NCBI RefSeq assembly: GCF_001644195.2
Contig: NZ_LWBL02000033.1
Coordinates: 1-59,867, forward strand
Length of the DNA: 59,867 nucleotides
From: Bacillus marinisedimentorum
GTDB taxonomy: Bacteria; Bacillota; Bacilli; Bacillales; Bacillaceae_O
Direction: 5' to 3'
The notes under the pieces were generated by a model. It had not been told where the DNA came from. It did no database searches and saw only the letters and a list, made by a program, of their open reading frames with translations. Made by a program: the position numbers and the translations under genes. Position 1 is the first letter of the stretch; each line of letters begins with the position of its first letter. Shown here piece by piece: positions 21,128 to 30,950 of the stretch.

Positions 21128-21604
21128 ATGAATATCGAATCTTTGCTGACTTTCATTTTTGATAACTTTTTCCTCTTTCTTATCATCGGTGGAATATACA
21201 GTTTCCTGAAACGTCTTGGTGAAGAGGGAAATAAGCAGGAAAGACCGCCGGTCCAAAGGCAAAGGGAAAACCGGGAGCCTCGTCCGGATTCTCCATACTT
21301 CGAGCCGGAAACCGGGGAAGCAGAACCGGATAACAGGCAAAGGGACAGGGCGCCTGCAGAGCAAACTTATCAAACTGCACAAAATAACTTGCACCAGCAA
21401 TATAAGGATCTCGTGAGCCAAAAGGAAATAAATGACAGTGGAAGGGTGCGCAAGCCTGCCAAACCTGGCCTGCCTAAGAAACAGGCGATTCGCAGCCATC
21501 CGGGCCACATTAATAAAGAAAGAGCGGCGGAAGGGGTGGTCTGGGCTGAAATCTTAAGCCCGCCCCGTTCGAAACGCCCCATCAATCCGCGGATGAAAAG
21601 ATGA
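21128..21604 (+). CDS. yqfB: YqfB-like membrane-anchored protein
   Basis: Encodes 158 residues: one N-terminal transmembrane helix (about 7-25) followed by a hydrophilic region rich in Arg, Glu, Pro and Gln, probably disordered and cytoplasmic. The C-terminus ends WAEILSPPRSKRPINPRMKR. It is identified by position as third gene of the yqeZ-floA unit. Function unknown; a partner of FloA/NfeD is plausible. ATG 21128 follows TAAGGGGG. Confidence 0.75.
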   Translation: MNIESLLTFIFDNFFLFLIIGGIYSFLKRLGEEGNKQERPPVQRQRENREPRPDSPYFEPETGEAEPDNRQRDRAPAEQTYQTAQNNLHQQYKDLVSQKEINDSGRVRKPAKPGLPKKQAIRSHPGHINKERAAEGVVWAEILSPPRSKRPINPRMKR

Positions 21605-21630
21605 GCCGATTTACGGCTCATCTTTTTTTT
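21600..21630 (+). terminator. Intrinsic terminator after yqfB
   Basis: GATGAGCCG pairs with CGGCTCATC around ATTTA and is followed by eight T residues. The stem overlaps the yqfB stop codon. Confidence 0.9.
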
Positions 21631-21688
21631 GTCCGAAATCCCATTATCCGATCAGGCAGCCCGCGTGGAAAAGGGTTTAGTGTAAGTG

Positions 21689-21718
21689 GTGATAGAAGCG
21701 AAGCCTTTTTCATACATA
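21689..21718 (+). promoter_or_regulatory. Candidate sigma-E promoter of yqfC-yqfD
   Basis: CATACATA at 21711-21718 resembles the sigma-E -10 (CATACAnT); a GATA-containing -35-like element starts near 21689, 15 bases upstream. yqfC and yqfD are mother-cell sporulation genes in B. subtilis, which fits. Confidence 0.5.
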
Positions 21719-21739
21719 TGAAATGAAGGGGGTTCGTGC

Positions 21740-22027
21740 ATGGCAAAATGGGGACAGCGGATAAAACGTTGGATGACAAACAAGATGGAACTTCCTGCGG
21801 ATGTAGTCATGGACCTGCCCAGAATCACCATGATCGGTCAGCTGCACATATACATTGAAAATCATCGGGGTGTCCTGTTGTTTTCGGAAAATGAATTGAG
21901 GCTCCTTTTGAAACAGGGACAGCTGCTCATTAAAGGCAGGCAATTTGTTTTAAAGAATATATTACCGGAGGAAATCCTCCTCGAAGGCCAGATTGACCAG
22001 GTGTACTTTTTGAATGATGAAAAATAG
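21740..22027 (+). CDS. yqfC: Sporulation protein YqfC
   Basis: Encodes 95 residues containing LPADVVMDLPRITMIGQLHIYIENHRGVL, the YqfC/YabP family core, and a C-terminal beta-rich part. Family members are made in the mother cell; B. subtilis yqfC mutants sporulate poorly. ATG 21740 follows AAGGGGGTTC. yqfD begins 17 bases later. Confidence 0.9.
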   Translation: MAKWGQRIKRWMTNKMELPADVVMDLPRITMIGQLHIYIENHRGVLLFSENELRLLLKQGQLLIKGRQFVLKNILPEEILLEGQIDQVYFLNDEK

Positions 22028-22043
22028 ATGGGATGGGAACGCT

Positions 22044-23234
22044 ATGAAAAACCAGTGGATTCATTATTTTACAGGTTACATTACTGTGGAAATCAGGGGA
22101 ACAGGGGCAGAACGTTTCCTGAACCGCTGCATGCGGGAAGGCATTTACATATGGAATGTGAAGCGCCTTGATGAATCGGTCCTCACCGGGAAAGTGCGCC
22201 TTGAGGATGTCAGCCGGTTAAGGAACACTGTCCGCAGCAGCGGCTGCAAGCTGTCCTTCAAATCGAGACACGGCCTGCCTTTCTTTATGCGGCGTATTTT
22301 TTCAAATACCGGAATTGCGGCCGGCGGCCTGTTTTTTCTTATCATATTCGCATTGCTTTCAAATATGGTATGGGGAATCGAAATTGAGGGAGCTGATCCG
22401 CAAACGGAGCACCACCTCAGAAACGTGCTCAAGGAAAACGGTATAGAAAAAGGCTCCTTCCATTTTAACATGCCGGATAACGACGAGATTCAGACACTGG
22501 TCATGAGCAAGATGGAGAACATAACCTGGATAGGCGTCCGCTTGAATGGGACGACCTATCATCTGCAAGTCGTACAGAAAGAACAGCCGGAAGAGGATGA
22601 ACAGACCGGCAGGAAGCATCTTGTGGCGGCCCGAAAAGCTGTTGTCCGTGACTTATTTGTCGAGCAGGGACAGGCGCAAGTGGAAGTCAATGACTTTGTG
22701 GATCGGGGCCAGCTCCTCGTTTCAGGCATCATTGGCAGCGAGGATCACAATAAAGTAGTCGGAGCAAAGGGTGAAGTTCTGGGGGAAACGTGGTATAAAT
22801 CCAGAGTATCGATTCCGCTTGAGACGACGTTCAATGTTTTGACAGGCGAACACATTAAGAAATGGCGTTTGGAAGCCGGTTCCTTTAGGTTTCCCGTCTG
22901 GGGTTTTTGGAAAAAGCATGAATTTGCGCAATATGAAGCAGAATCGACGGTCCGCCCCCTTTATTTTTTTAAGATTAAACTCCCTTTGAACATCGCGTAT
23001 ACAACTATCTATGAAACAGAATCAGTTACTCGAACGTATACACTGCAGGAAGCGAAGAATAAAGCCATTCAGGCCGCTGAAGATGAACTGATGCAAAAGC
23101 TGGAAAAAGAGGCTATAATAAAGGATGAAAAGGTTTTACAATTGGGAAAACAAGATGGTAAAGTGAATGTAATCATTCATTTTACCGTGATTGAGAATAT
23201 TGTGCGAGAACAAACCATTAATCAAGGAGATTGA
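22044..23234 (+). CDS. yqfD: Sporulation protein YqfD
   Basis: Encodes 396 residues: an N-terminal soluble domain, a transmembrane helix near residues 90-112 (NTGIAAGGLFFLIIFALLSNMVWG) and a large extracytoplasmic, mostly beta domain. It is required for normal sporulation in B. subtilis; biochemical role unknown. I chose ATG 22044 behind GGATGGGA rather than ATG 22014, which overlaps the end of yqfC. phoH follows after 3 bases. Confidence 0.92.
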   Translation: MKNQWIHYFTGYITVEIRGTGAERFLNRCMREGIYIWNVKRLDESVLTGKVRLEDVSRLRNTVRSSGCKLSFKSRHGLPFFMRRIFSNTGIAAGGLFFLIIFALLSNMVWGIEIEGADPQTEHHLRNVLKENGIEKGSFHFNMPDNDEIQTLVMSKMENITWIGVRLNGTTYHLQVVQKEQPEEDEQTGRKHLVAARKAVVRDLFVEQGQAQVEVNDFVDRGQLLVSGIIGSEDHNKVVGAKGEVLGETWYKSRVSIPLETTFNVLTGEHIKKWRLEAGSFRFPVWGFWKKHEFAQYEAESTVRPLYFFKIKLPLNIAYTTIYETESVTRTYTLQEAKNKAIQAAEDELMQKLEKEAIIKDEKVLQLGKQDGKVNVIIHFTVIENIVREQTINQGD

Positions 23235-23237
23235 GGA

Positions 23238-24200
23238 ATGCCGGAAAATCTGAAAACAATGAACATCGAATTAGAACATCCTAACGAAGCCATGGCGCTC
23301 TTCGGTGCCAATGATGCGAACCTTAAGCAGATTGAAGACAAGCTGAAGGTTTCCATTGTAACGAGGGGAGAATCTGTCAGGGCTACCGGAGAAGAGGACA
23401 AAGTTCAACTTGTTGAAAAAATATTGATGGCATTGATTGATATTATCCGCCGCGGCATCACGATAGGCGAACGGGATGTCATATATGCAATCCAGCTCGC
23501 TGAGAAAGGGTTGCTGGAACAGCTGCCTGACCTTTATGAAGAAGAAATCACCAAAACGGCAAGAGGGAAATCCATCCGCATTAAAACACTGGGGCAGCGC
23601 AACTATATAAATGCTATCAAGAAAAATGACCTCGTTTTCGGAATCGGCCCAGCAGGCACCGGGAAGACATATCTGGCGGTGGTCATGGCGGTGGCGGCTT
23701 TGAAAAACGGTTATGTGAAACGCATTATTTTAACACGCCCTGCAGTTGAAGCAGGTGAGAGCCTCGGATTCCTTCCGGGAGATCTCAAGGAAAAAGTCGA
23801 CCCTTACTTGCGTCCGCTATATGACGCACTACATGATGTGCTTGGCGTTGAGCATACGGTCCGGCTTATTGAGCGCGGAACCATCGAAATTGCGCCGCTG
23901 GCTTATATGAGGGGCAGGACACTGGAAGATGCATACGTCCTGCTTGATGAAGCCCAAAATACCACTCCTGAACAGATGAAAATGTTCCTAACAAGGCTGG
24001 GGTTCGGCTCAAAAATGATTGTCACAGGTGACGTTACCCAGGTGGACTTGCCGAAAGGGGCAAAATCGGGGCTTGCCGAGGCGAATAAAAAGCTCCGTGA
24101 TGTCCGCGGGTCCGCGTTTATATATCTTGAGGAATCAGATGTGGTCAGACACCCGCTTGTCCAGCGCATTATTGAAGCATATGAAAAAGGAGAAAAATAG
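23238..24200 (+). CDS. phoH: PhoH-family ATPase
   Basis: Encodes 320 residues: an N-terminal KH-like region, then a P-loop ATPase with Walker A GPAGTGKT (residues 137-144) and Walker B YVLLDEAQNTT. The family is tied to RNA metabolism and is often next to ybeY, as here (one gene away). ATG 23238 follows AAGGAGATTGAGG. A hairpin terminator follows. Confidence 0.95.
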   Translation: MPENLKTMNIELEHPNEAMALFGANDANLKQIEDKLKVSIVTRGESVRATGEEDKVQLVEKILMALIDIIRRGITIGERDVIYAIQLAEKGLLEQLPDLYEEEITKTARGKSIRIKTLGQRNYINAIKKNDLVFGIGPAGTGKTYLAVVMAVAALKNGYVKRIILTRPAVEAGESLGFLPGDLKEKVDPYLRPLYDALHDVLGVEHTVRLIERGTIEIAPLAYMRGRTLEDAYVLLDEAQNTTPEQMKMFLTRLGFGSKMIVTGDVTQVDLPKGAKSGLAEANKKLRDVRGSAFIYLEESDVVRHPLVQRIIEAYEKGEK

Positions 24201-24212
24201 GACTCCGTCACT

Positions 24213-24246
24213 ATAGACCCTTCGTTATTTCGTCGGGTCTTCTTTA
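24213..24246 (+). terminator. Intrinsic terminator after phoH
   Basis: AGACCC (24215-24220) pairs with GGGTCT (24235-24240) and is followed by TCTTT. Two weaker hairpin-plus-T patterns occur near 24290-24307 and 24393-24412 in the 246-base gap before pgpH. Confidence 0.65.
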
Positions 24247-24446
24247 TACTTCCGGGGCAAGAGGGGCATCACAGGCCTGTCTAAAAGAAAGCATCTGCTT
24301 TTTTTGCTGCCAAAGCCGGTGCCAGTGACATGAGCATTGCTTCCGCAGGAAGGAAGATTCCAGCGTATGTCCTATTTATGCATACACTGCTGAGCAGGGG
24401 CCTTCTGCTTTTCTTTAAAAATATCCATATCGAGGAGAATGGGTTT

Positions 24447-26609
24447 ATGAAAAGATTTCAACATGTCAGGCAGTGGTTCAATCTCGTTTTACGAAGTGAA
24501 GAAAGGTCGATCAGGGGCGTCTTTTACATACTGCTGGCAGTTATCATGTATGCGTCCCTTTTCAGCAATGTTGCACCCGACAGAATTGAAGTCGAAGTAC
24601 TGGGCACCGCTGAGCAGGATATCATATCTCCGATTACAGTCGAAGACCAGGCAGCGACCGAGAAAAAGCGGATAGAAGCTGCAGCGGAAGTCGAGGACCA
24701 ATATTCATATTACCCTGACTATGTTACAGAACAGATAAATCTTGTCAGCGATTTTTTTGCAGCAATCAAAAAGGTGAAAGATGAGCAGGCTAAAGAACAG
24801 GCTGATGATGGACCGGCCGATGAAAATCCTGAAGCAGAAACGCTTTTGGAGAAAGTGCGGGGCATCTTGCCTGAAGAAGTCAATAACGGAATAGATGACA
24901 CCACCCTGGAGACGTTCCTTTCGGCTTCTGAAAATGAATTGAGTATAGCCCGTGAAATGTCGGTTACCACTGTACACGATATCATGAGCAACAAAGTCAC
25001 CATCAGTGACATTCAGGCCGAAAAGAGGAAAGCTGCGGGTAAATTCGATTATTCAAGTTTGAATGAGTCCATGAGGAAAGCTGCCGCTGACCTTGCAGGA
25101 TTTGCAGTCATCCCCAACTATGTCTTTGACCCTGAAGCTACCATCGAAAAACGAAATGAAGCGAAAGATGGTGTGCAGCCGGTCATGATCCGCGCAGGTG
25201 AGGTCCTTGCGGCAAAAGGGGATGTCATAACAAGGGAGGATTACCGGAAGCTTGAATTGACGGGGATCACATCTGGATCCGTTAAGCCTTATCCGTATAT
25301 GGGCCTCGCCGTTATCGTCATCATGCTGACTGTTATGATTGCTTATTATTTTAAAGGGTTTGAACCGGTAAGCAGGGATAAAAATGTATATTATATTATG
25401 TACCTTCTTATTTTTCTGCTGCTCTTTGTGAGCGGTAAACTGACCAGCCTTTACCAGGGGCTAGGCGAATTTGAAATCGGTTACCTTGTCCCGGCTGCTT
25501 TTTCTGCCATGATGATCAAGATGCTCATGAATGAACGTTTGGCTGTCATGACATCGGTGATTTTTGCGGTTGCAGGAAGCATCATGTTCAATGGCGGCAT
25601 GCCTGCTTCCATCAACTTCCCGGCGGGCATGTATTTCCTGTTCAGCGGAGTGGGGGCGGTCCTGTTCCTGGACAAGCAGAACCGCCGTTCAAAAATTTTG
25701 ACCGCAGGCATTGTCATTGCCGGAATTAATATTTTGTCCATTGCAGGCCTGACACTGTTAAAGTATAATCATTATTCCGGTATTGAAATAGGGATGTTTT
25801 TGGGTTATGGCGTGCTTTCAGGCTTGCTTGCCGCGGTTCTCACACTCGGGATGATGCCATTTTTTGAAGCGGGTTTCGGTGTGATTTCTGAAATGAAGCT
25901 TATTGAGCTTTCAAATCCCAACCATCCCCTGCTGCGAAAAATTCTGACCGAGACACCGGGAACATACCACCATAGTGTGATGGTCGCAAATATAAGCGAG
26001 TCAGCCTGCGAGGCGATAGGCGCCAATGGATTGCTGGCAAGGGTCGGCGCCTACTATCATGATCTTGGCAAAACAAAACAGCCCCATTATTTCATTGAAA
26101 ATCAAATGGGGAGAAGAAACCCACACGATGATATTTCTCCCCAGCGGAGCAGGGATATTATCATTGCACATACCTCCAATGGGGCAGAGATGCTGAGAAA
26201 ACATAAGATGCCGAAGGAGATTGTGGATATTGCCGAGCAGCACCATGGAACAACCTTGTTGAAGTTTTTCTATCACAAAGCGGCCGAACATACAGATGAG
26301 TCGGTTTCCGAAAACGATTACCGCTATCCCGGCCCTAAACCGCAGACGAAGGAAGCTGCGATTGTGGGGATTGCTGACTCTGTGGAAGCGGCTGTAAGAT
26401 CGTTGCGGGCACCGACTTCAGAAAAAGTCGAGTCCCTCGTCCGATCCATTATTTCGGACCGGCTGCAGGATGGCCAGTTTAATGAATGTGATATTACGGT
26501 AAAGGAATTGGAAACGGCGGCAGCGGCCATGTGTGAAACGGTGCATGGAATTTTCCATTCACGCATTGAATATCCAGAACTATCAGCAAAGAAGGTGATT
26601 GAAGCATGA
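24447..26609 (+). CDS. pgpH: Cyclic-di-AMP phosphodiesterase PgpH (7TMR-HD)
   Basis: Encodes 720 residues: an N-terminal helix (about 22-40), a 7TMR-HDED extracellular domain, seven transmembrane segments (about 290-480) and a cytoplasmic HD domain with HHSVMVANISE and YYHDLGK carrying the metal-binding His-Asp pair. The family hydrolyses c-di-AMP and so affects osmotic and cell-wall homeostasis. Older name yqfF. I chose ATG 24447 behind GAGGAGAAT; the open frame extends upstream to 24330 without a ribosome site. It overlaps ybeY by four bases (ATGA). Confidence 0.95.
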   Translation: MKRFQHVRQWFNLVLRSEERSIRGVFYILLAVIMYASLFSNVAPDRIEVEVLGTAEQDIISPITVEDQAATEKKRIEAAAEVEDQYSYYPDYVTEQINLVSDFFAAIKKVKDEQAKEQADDGPADENPEAETLLEKVRGILPEEVNNGIDDTTLETFLSASENELSIAREMSVTTVHDIMSNKVTISDIQAEKRKAAGKFDYSSLNESMRKAAADLAGFAVIPNYVFDPEATIEKRNEAKDGVQPVMIRAGEVLAAKGDVITREDYRKLELTGITSGSVKPYPYMGLAVIVIMLTVMIAYYFKGFEPVSRDKNVYYIMYLLIFLLLFVSGKLTSLYQGLGEFEIGYLVPAAFSAMMIKMLMNERLAVMTSVIFAVAGSIMFNGGMPASINFPAGMYFLFSGVGAVLFLDKQNRRSKILTAGIVIAGINILSIAGLTLLKYNHYSGIEIGMFLGYGVLSGLLAAVLTLGMMPFFEAGFGVISEMKLIELSNPNHPLLRKILTETPGTYHHSVMVANISESACEAIGANGLLARVGAYYHDLGKTKQPHYFIENQMGRRNPHDDISPQRSRDIIIAHTSNGAEMLRKHKMPKEIVDIAEQHHGTTLLKFFYHKAAEHTDESVSENDYRYPGPKPQTKEAAIVGIADSVEAAVRSLRAPTSEKVESLVRSIISDRLQDGQFNECDITVKELETAAAAMCETVHGIFHSRIEYPELSAKKVIEA

Positions 26610-27076
26610 CCCTCACAATTGATTTTGCAGACGAGACGGGTAATGTAAAGGAAGAGCACATTGCCGAACTGGAAAAACTCCTTAATAAAGCTGCTGAAGT
26701 GGAAAATGTTAAAGATGAAGCCGAGCTGTCCGTCACGTTTGTTGACAATGATGTCATCCAGCAGATAAACAGGGATTACCGGGGAAAGGACTCCCCCACC
26801 GATGTCATTTCGTTCGCCATGGAGGAGATGGGTCAAGACGAAATGGAAATACACGGTGAAGGTCTGCCTTATGTACTCGGGGATATTATCATTTCCATTC
26901 CAAAAACAATCGAACAGGCTGAGAGCTATGGACATTCATTCATGAGGGAACTGGGTTTTCTGACCGTTCATGGGTTTCTCCACCTTCTCGGATATGACCA
27001 TATGGCTCATGAAGATGAAAAAGTAATGTTCGAAAAGCAGAAAGAGATTTTGGAAGCTTATGGACTCACAAGGTAA
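26606..27076 (+). CDS. ybeY: Endoribonuclease YbeY, rRNA maturation factor
   Basis: Encodes 156 residues with the zinc-binding HGFLHLLGYDH motif near residues 120-130. It functions in rRNA 3'-end processing and ribosome quality control. The start overlaps the pgpH stop (ATGA), indicating translational coupling, and the 3' end overlaps dgkA by 17 bases. B. subtilis name yqfG. Confidence 0.96.
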   Translation: MTLTIDFADETGNVKEEHIAELEKLLNKAAEVENVKDEAELSVTFVDNDVIQQINRDYRGKDSPTDVISFAMEEMGQDEMEIHGEGLPYVLGDIIISIPKTIEQAESYGHSFMRELGFLTVHGFLHLLGYDHMAHEDEKVMFEKQKEILEAYGLTR

Positions 27077-27449
27077 CAGGGAAAAAAAAGCCCGCCGGCT
27101 TGCCATGAGTTTCGTAAATGCAAAAAATGGAATAGTCGATGCCATAAGAAATGAGCCGAATCTGCAAATCCATACAGCTGCTGCCGCAGCAGCCGTTATC
27201 ATGGGATTTTTATTCTCCATTACCACGCTTGAATGGATTATTCTTCTTCTTGTGATCGGCGGTGTGCTGAGCTTGGAGTTGATGAATACAGCAGTCGAGC
27301 GAACAGTCGATCTCGTAACCGACGAGTGGCTCCCGCTTGCAAAACAGGCCAAGGATGCAGCTGCAGGGGCTGTGCTGATTTTTTCGATCATCGCCCTTAT
27401 GGCAGGGATCCTGATTTTCGGACCGAAAGTATTGGCTTTGCTGGGCTAA
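27060..27449 (+). CDS. dgkA: Undecaprenol / diacylglycerol kinase
   Basis: Encodes 129 residues with three transmembrane helices and the family core ELMNTAVERTVDL followed by AKDAAAGAVL. Gram-positive members phosphorylate undecaprenol to recycle the cell-wall lipid carrier. ATG 27060 lies inside the end of ybeY, so translation is coupled. Confidence 0.94.
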   Translation: MDSQGNREKKARRLAMSFVNAKNGIVDAIRNEPNLQIHTAAAAAAVIMGFLFSITTLEWIILLLVIGGVLSLELMNTAVERTVDLVTDEWLPLAKQAKDAAAGAVLIFSIIALMAGILIFGPKVLALLG

Positions 27450-27482
27450 AATGCCTGATGCCAAGCGGTAATCAATAGTTGA

Positions 27483-28795
<1,313 letters not shown>

Positions 28796-28881
28796 TTGAC
28801 AAATATTTGCTGACATGAAAAAAGGGAGCAGGGCAACATTATAAATGAAGGTTCAAGCTGGTTTACAAAGGAGGATTTCTA

Positions 28882-29019
28882 GTGATTGATTTCAGCTGGA
28901 AAGTATTCAGCCAAACTGGCAATATTGAAACGTACCTCATTTTCAAAGAACTTGAGCAGGAAAATCAAGAACCGGAAACCGATCAGGAAATTACGGCAGC
29001 AGATGAAACTTTATTATAA
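28882..29019 (+). CDS. yqzL: YqzL-like small protein
   Basis: Encodes 45 residues (MIDFSWKVFSQTGNIETYLI...) from GTG 28882, behind a perfect AAAGGAGG. It is acidic and Glu/Gln-rich at the C-terminus. Its position between era and recO, size and N-terminal sequence match the YqzL family of Bacillus. Function unknown. Its strong ribosome site and family match make it a real gene despite its size. Confidence 0.85.
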   Translation: MIDFSWKVFSQTGNIETYLIFKELEQENQEPETDQEITAADETLL

Positions 29020-29040
29020 TGGAGCCTGAATGAACATTAA

Positions 29041-29144
29041 CTGAGTTTTTGGAGGGGGATCTGTTAAGTATCCGGCCTTCCGTTTTTGCCGCGGAACCGG
29101 AGACTTAACAGCGTAGGAAAGGCTGTCCCCAGAAACAAACTCAG
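29041..29144 (+). ncRNA. Extensively paired hairpin before recO, unassigned structured RNA or element
   Basis: The paired arms, from outside in, are: CTGAGTTT (29041-29048) with AAACTCAG (29137-29144); GGGGA (29055-29059) with TCCCC (29126-29130); CTGTTAAGT (29061-29069) with ACTTAACAG (29103-29111); TCCGG (29071-29075) with CCGGA (29097-29101); TTCCG (29078-29082) with CGGAA (29092-29096). That is 32 base pairs in 104 bases. No T-run follows, so it is not a normal terminator. It begins 22 bases after yqzL and ends 24 bases before the likely recO start. Confidence 0.6.
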
Positions 29145-29167
29145 GTGAAGTGGCAGGTGACTTCGGC

Positions 29168-29914
29168 TTGATCAATAAAGTAGAAGGAATTGTCATCCGT
29201 ACGAATAGTTACGGAGAAACGAATAAAATTGTCACATTATTTACGCGTGAAAGCGGAAAAATGGGCTTGATGGCAAGAGGAGCAAAAAAACCGAAAAGCA
29301 GGCTCGCAACAGTCAGCCAGCTCTTTATGCACGGACAATTCCTTATCCAGTCCGGCTCAGGACTCGGAACGATGCAGCAGGGTGAAATCATCACATCATT
29401 CCGGTCCATCAGGCAGGATATTATTGCGACCGCTTATGCTTCCTATGTTGCTGAACTCACTGATAAGCTTACAGAAGATAAAAAGCCGAATCCATATTTA
29501 TTCGAATTGCTGTACCAAACCCTTCATTATATTGATGAAGGGATTGATTATGAAGTGCTGATGTTCATTTATGAAGTGAAGATGCTTGCAGTAGCGGGGC
29601 TGCATCCGACTCTTAATGAATGTGCTTCATGCGGGGCAACGGAAGGGAGGTTCGGCTTTTCGATCAGGGAGGGCGGGCTGCTTTGTCACCGGTGTTTCCA
29701 TCAGGACCCGCATATATTAGAGCTTTCACCGGCAGCAGCAAGGTTATTGCGGCTTTTTTATCATTTTGACCTGAATCGTCTCGGCAACGTTTCAGTAAAA
29801 GAAGAAACGAAAAATGAGATTCGCAGGGTGCTGTCTGCATATTATGAAGAGTATTCAGGATTATACTTAAAGACAAAGCGATTCCTTGACCAGATCAAAC
29901 GGTTAGACTTCTGA
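29168..29914 (+). CDS. recO: DNA repair protein RecO
   Basis: Encodes about 248 residues starting [20 protein letters not shown]: an N-terminal OB fold, a helical middle, and a zinc-binding [12 protein letters not shown]...CHRC motif near residues 145-170. RecO anneals ssDNA and loads RecA with RecR. I place the start at TTG 29168, 7 bases after AGGTGA (29155-29160), because the family starts at this point. GTG 29150 would also be in frame but its Shine-Dalgarno is only one base away and follows the hairpin directly. Confidence 0.93.
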   Translation: MINKVEGIVIRTNSYGETNKIVTLFTRESGKMGLMARGAKKPKSRLATVSQLFMHGQFLIQSGSGLGTMQQGEIITSFRSIRQDIIATAYASYVAELTDKLTEDKKPNPYLFELLYQTLHYIDEGIDYEVLMFIYEVKMLAVAGLHPTLNECASCGATEGRFGFSIREGGLLCHRCFHQDPHILELSPAAARLLRLFYHFDLNRLGNVSVKEETKNEIRRVLSAYYEEYSGLYLKTKRFLDQIKRLDF

Positions 29915-29921
29915 CAGACAG

Positions 29922-29959
29922 TCTCCCTTCACGGCAACGCCGCCGGAAGGGGGTTTTTA
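29922..29959 (+). terminator. Intrinsic terminator after recO
   Basis: CCCTTC (29925-29930) pairs with GAAGGG (29946-29951), followed by TTTTT. The whole recO-ccpN gap (29915-30272) holds this terminator, some short inverted repeats and a family B repeat, but no glyQ or glyS and no T-box leader. Confidence 0.75.
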
Positions 29960-30072
29960 TCTTTCAAAGACTCAACAGCCGGCTGCTGCTTTTGTAAGAA
30001 GCATCGCTCCGACTAAGGGATATGCTTTTGCATCTGACGCTAGGAAGGCGGGGTGCACTTTTCTTACCGTAT

Positions 30073-30173
30073 AAGGAAGCAAATTCGTTTAGTGGCCAAT
30101 TTTAAGAATACAGATATGGGCAATTATGCCTCTTTCTTGGCCTGAAAATTCGCCCCTCGGCGTGTTTTCTTTT
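30073..30173 (+). repeat. Dispersed repeat family B, copy 1
   Basis: Shares AAGGAAGC, GGCCAATTTTAAGAATA, TATGCCTCTTTCTT, and CGGCGTGTTTTCTTT blocks, in the same order and spacing, with 36062-36173 and 54062-54169. It lies just upstream of the ccpN promoter region. Confidence 0.8.
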
Positions 30174-30200
30174 ATAATATATGCCATCTTATCTTTTTCC

Positions 30201-30232
30201 ATCACCTTATTTAGTATATAATGTTTGGTGAT
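30201..30232 (+). promoter_or_regulatory. Candidate ccpN promoter with flanking inverted repeat
   Basis: TATAAT at 30217-30222 is perfect but has no good -35. ATCACC (30201-30206) and GGTGAT (30227-30232) form an inverted repeat straddling it, a layout suited to repression by a dimeric regulator. Which protein would bind is not known. Confidence 0.35.
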
Positions 30233-30272
30233 AAGTATGACATTTTTGTTCTGCTGGCAGGGGGTGAATGTA

Positions 30273-30902
30273 TTGGAATTAAATAAACGCCAGGAGTTTA
30301 TTCTGCAAATCGTAAAAGACAACGGGCCGATTACTGGTGAGCAAATCGCCGAGCGCCTCAATCTCACCAGGGCGACACTGCGTCCAGATCTGGCCATATT
30401 GACAATGGCCGGGTATCTGGAAGCGCGTCCGCGGGTCGGTTATTTTTATACAGGGAAAACGGGATCGCAGCTGCTAACAGAAAAAGTGAAAAAGATAAAA
30501 GTGCTCGAATATCAATCCATACCGGTAGTAGTGGATGAGTCGGTGTCTGTATATGATGCGATTGTGACGATGTTCCTGGAGGATGTCGGAACATTATTTG
30601 TCGTGGATAAGAAGGCGATACTTGTCGGTGTTCTTTCCAGGAAAGACTTGCTCAGGGCAAGCATGGGCAACCAGGGCCTTGAATCGATACCGGTCAATAT
30701 CATCATGACCCGGATGCCGAATATTACTGTTTGCAGCAAAGACGATTTTCTTGTCGATGTAGCACGGAAATTGATTGACAAACAGATTGATGCCGTTCCA
30801 GTCGTGAAGGAGACGGATAACGGATTTGAAGTGACCGGCAGGCTGACAAAGACCAATATGACGAAAGCGCTTGTAGATATTGCAACAGATGAGACAATAT
30901 AA
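30273..30902 (+). CDS. ccpN: Transcriptional repressor CcpN
   Basis: Encodes 209 residues: an N-terminal winged helix (ELNKRQEFILQIVKDNGPITGEQIAERLNLTRATLRPDLAILTMAGYLEARPR region) and two CBS domains (about 80-135 and 145-205). CcpN represses gluconeogenic genes (gapB, pckA) on glycolytic carbon sources in B. subtilis, and ATP/ADP bind its CBS pair. I place the start at TTG 30273, behind AGGGGGTGA; GTG 30264 overlaps that site. Next to ppsR as in B. subtilis. Confidence 0.93.
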   Translation: MELNKRQEFILQIVKDNGPITGEQIAERLNLTRATLRPDLAILTMAGYLEARPRVGYFYTGKTGSQLLTEKVKKIKVLEYQSIPVVVDESVSVYDAIVTMFLEDVGTLFVVDKKAILVGVLSRKDLLRASMGNQGLESIPVNIIMTRMPNITVCSKDDFLVDVARKLIDKQIDAVPVVKETDNGFEVTGRLTKTNMTKALVDIATDETI

Positions 30903-30950
30903 AATAGTTTACAAGCCGCACTAAGCAGCACGTTAAGAAAGGATGATAAT

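Noticed and set aside
29041-29144. T-box or terminator reading of the hairpin before recO
   Set aside because: There is no T-run, no T-box TGG-type bulge motif and no aminoacyl-tRNA synthetase gene downstream.
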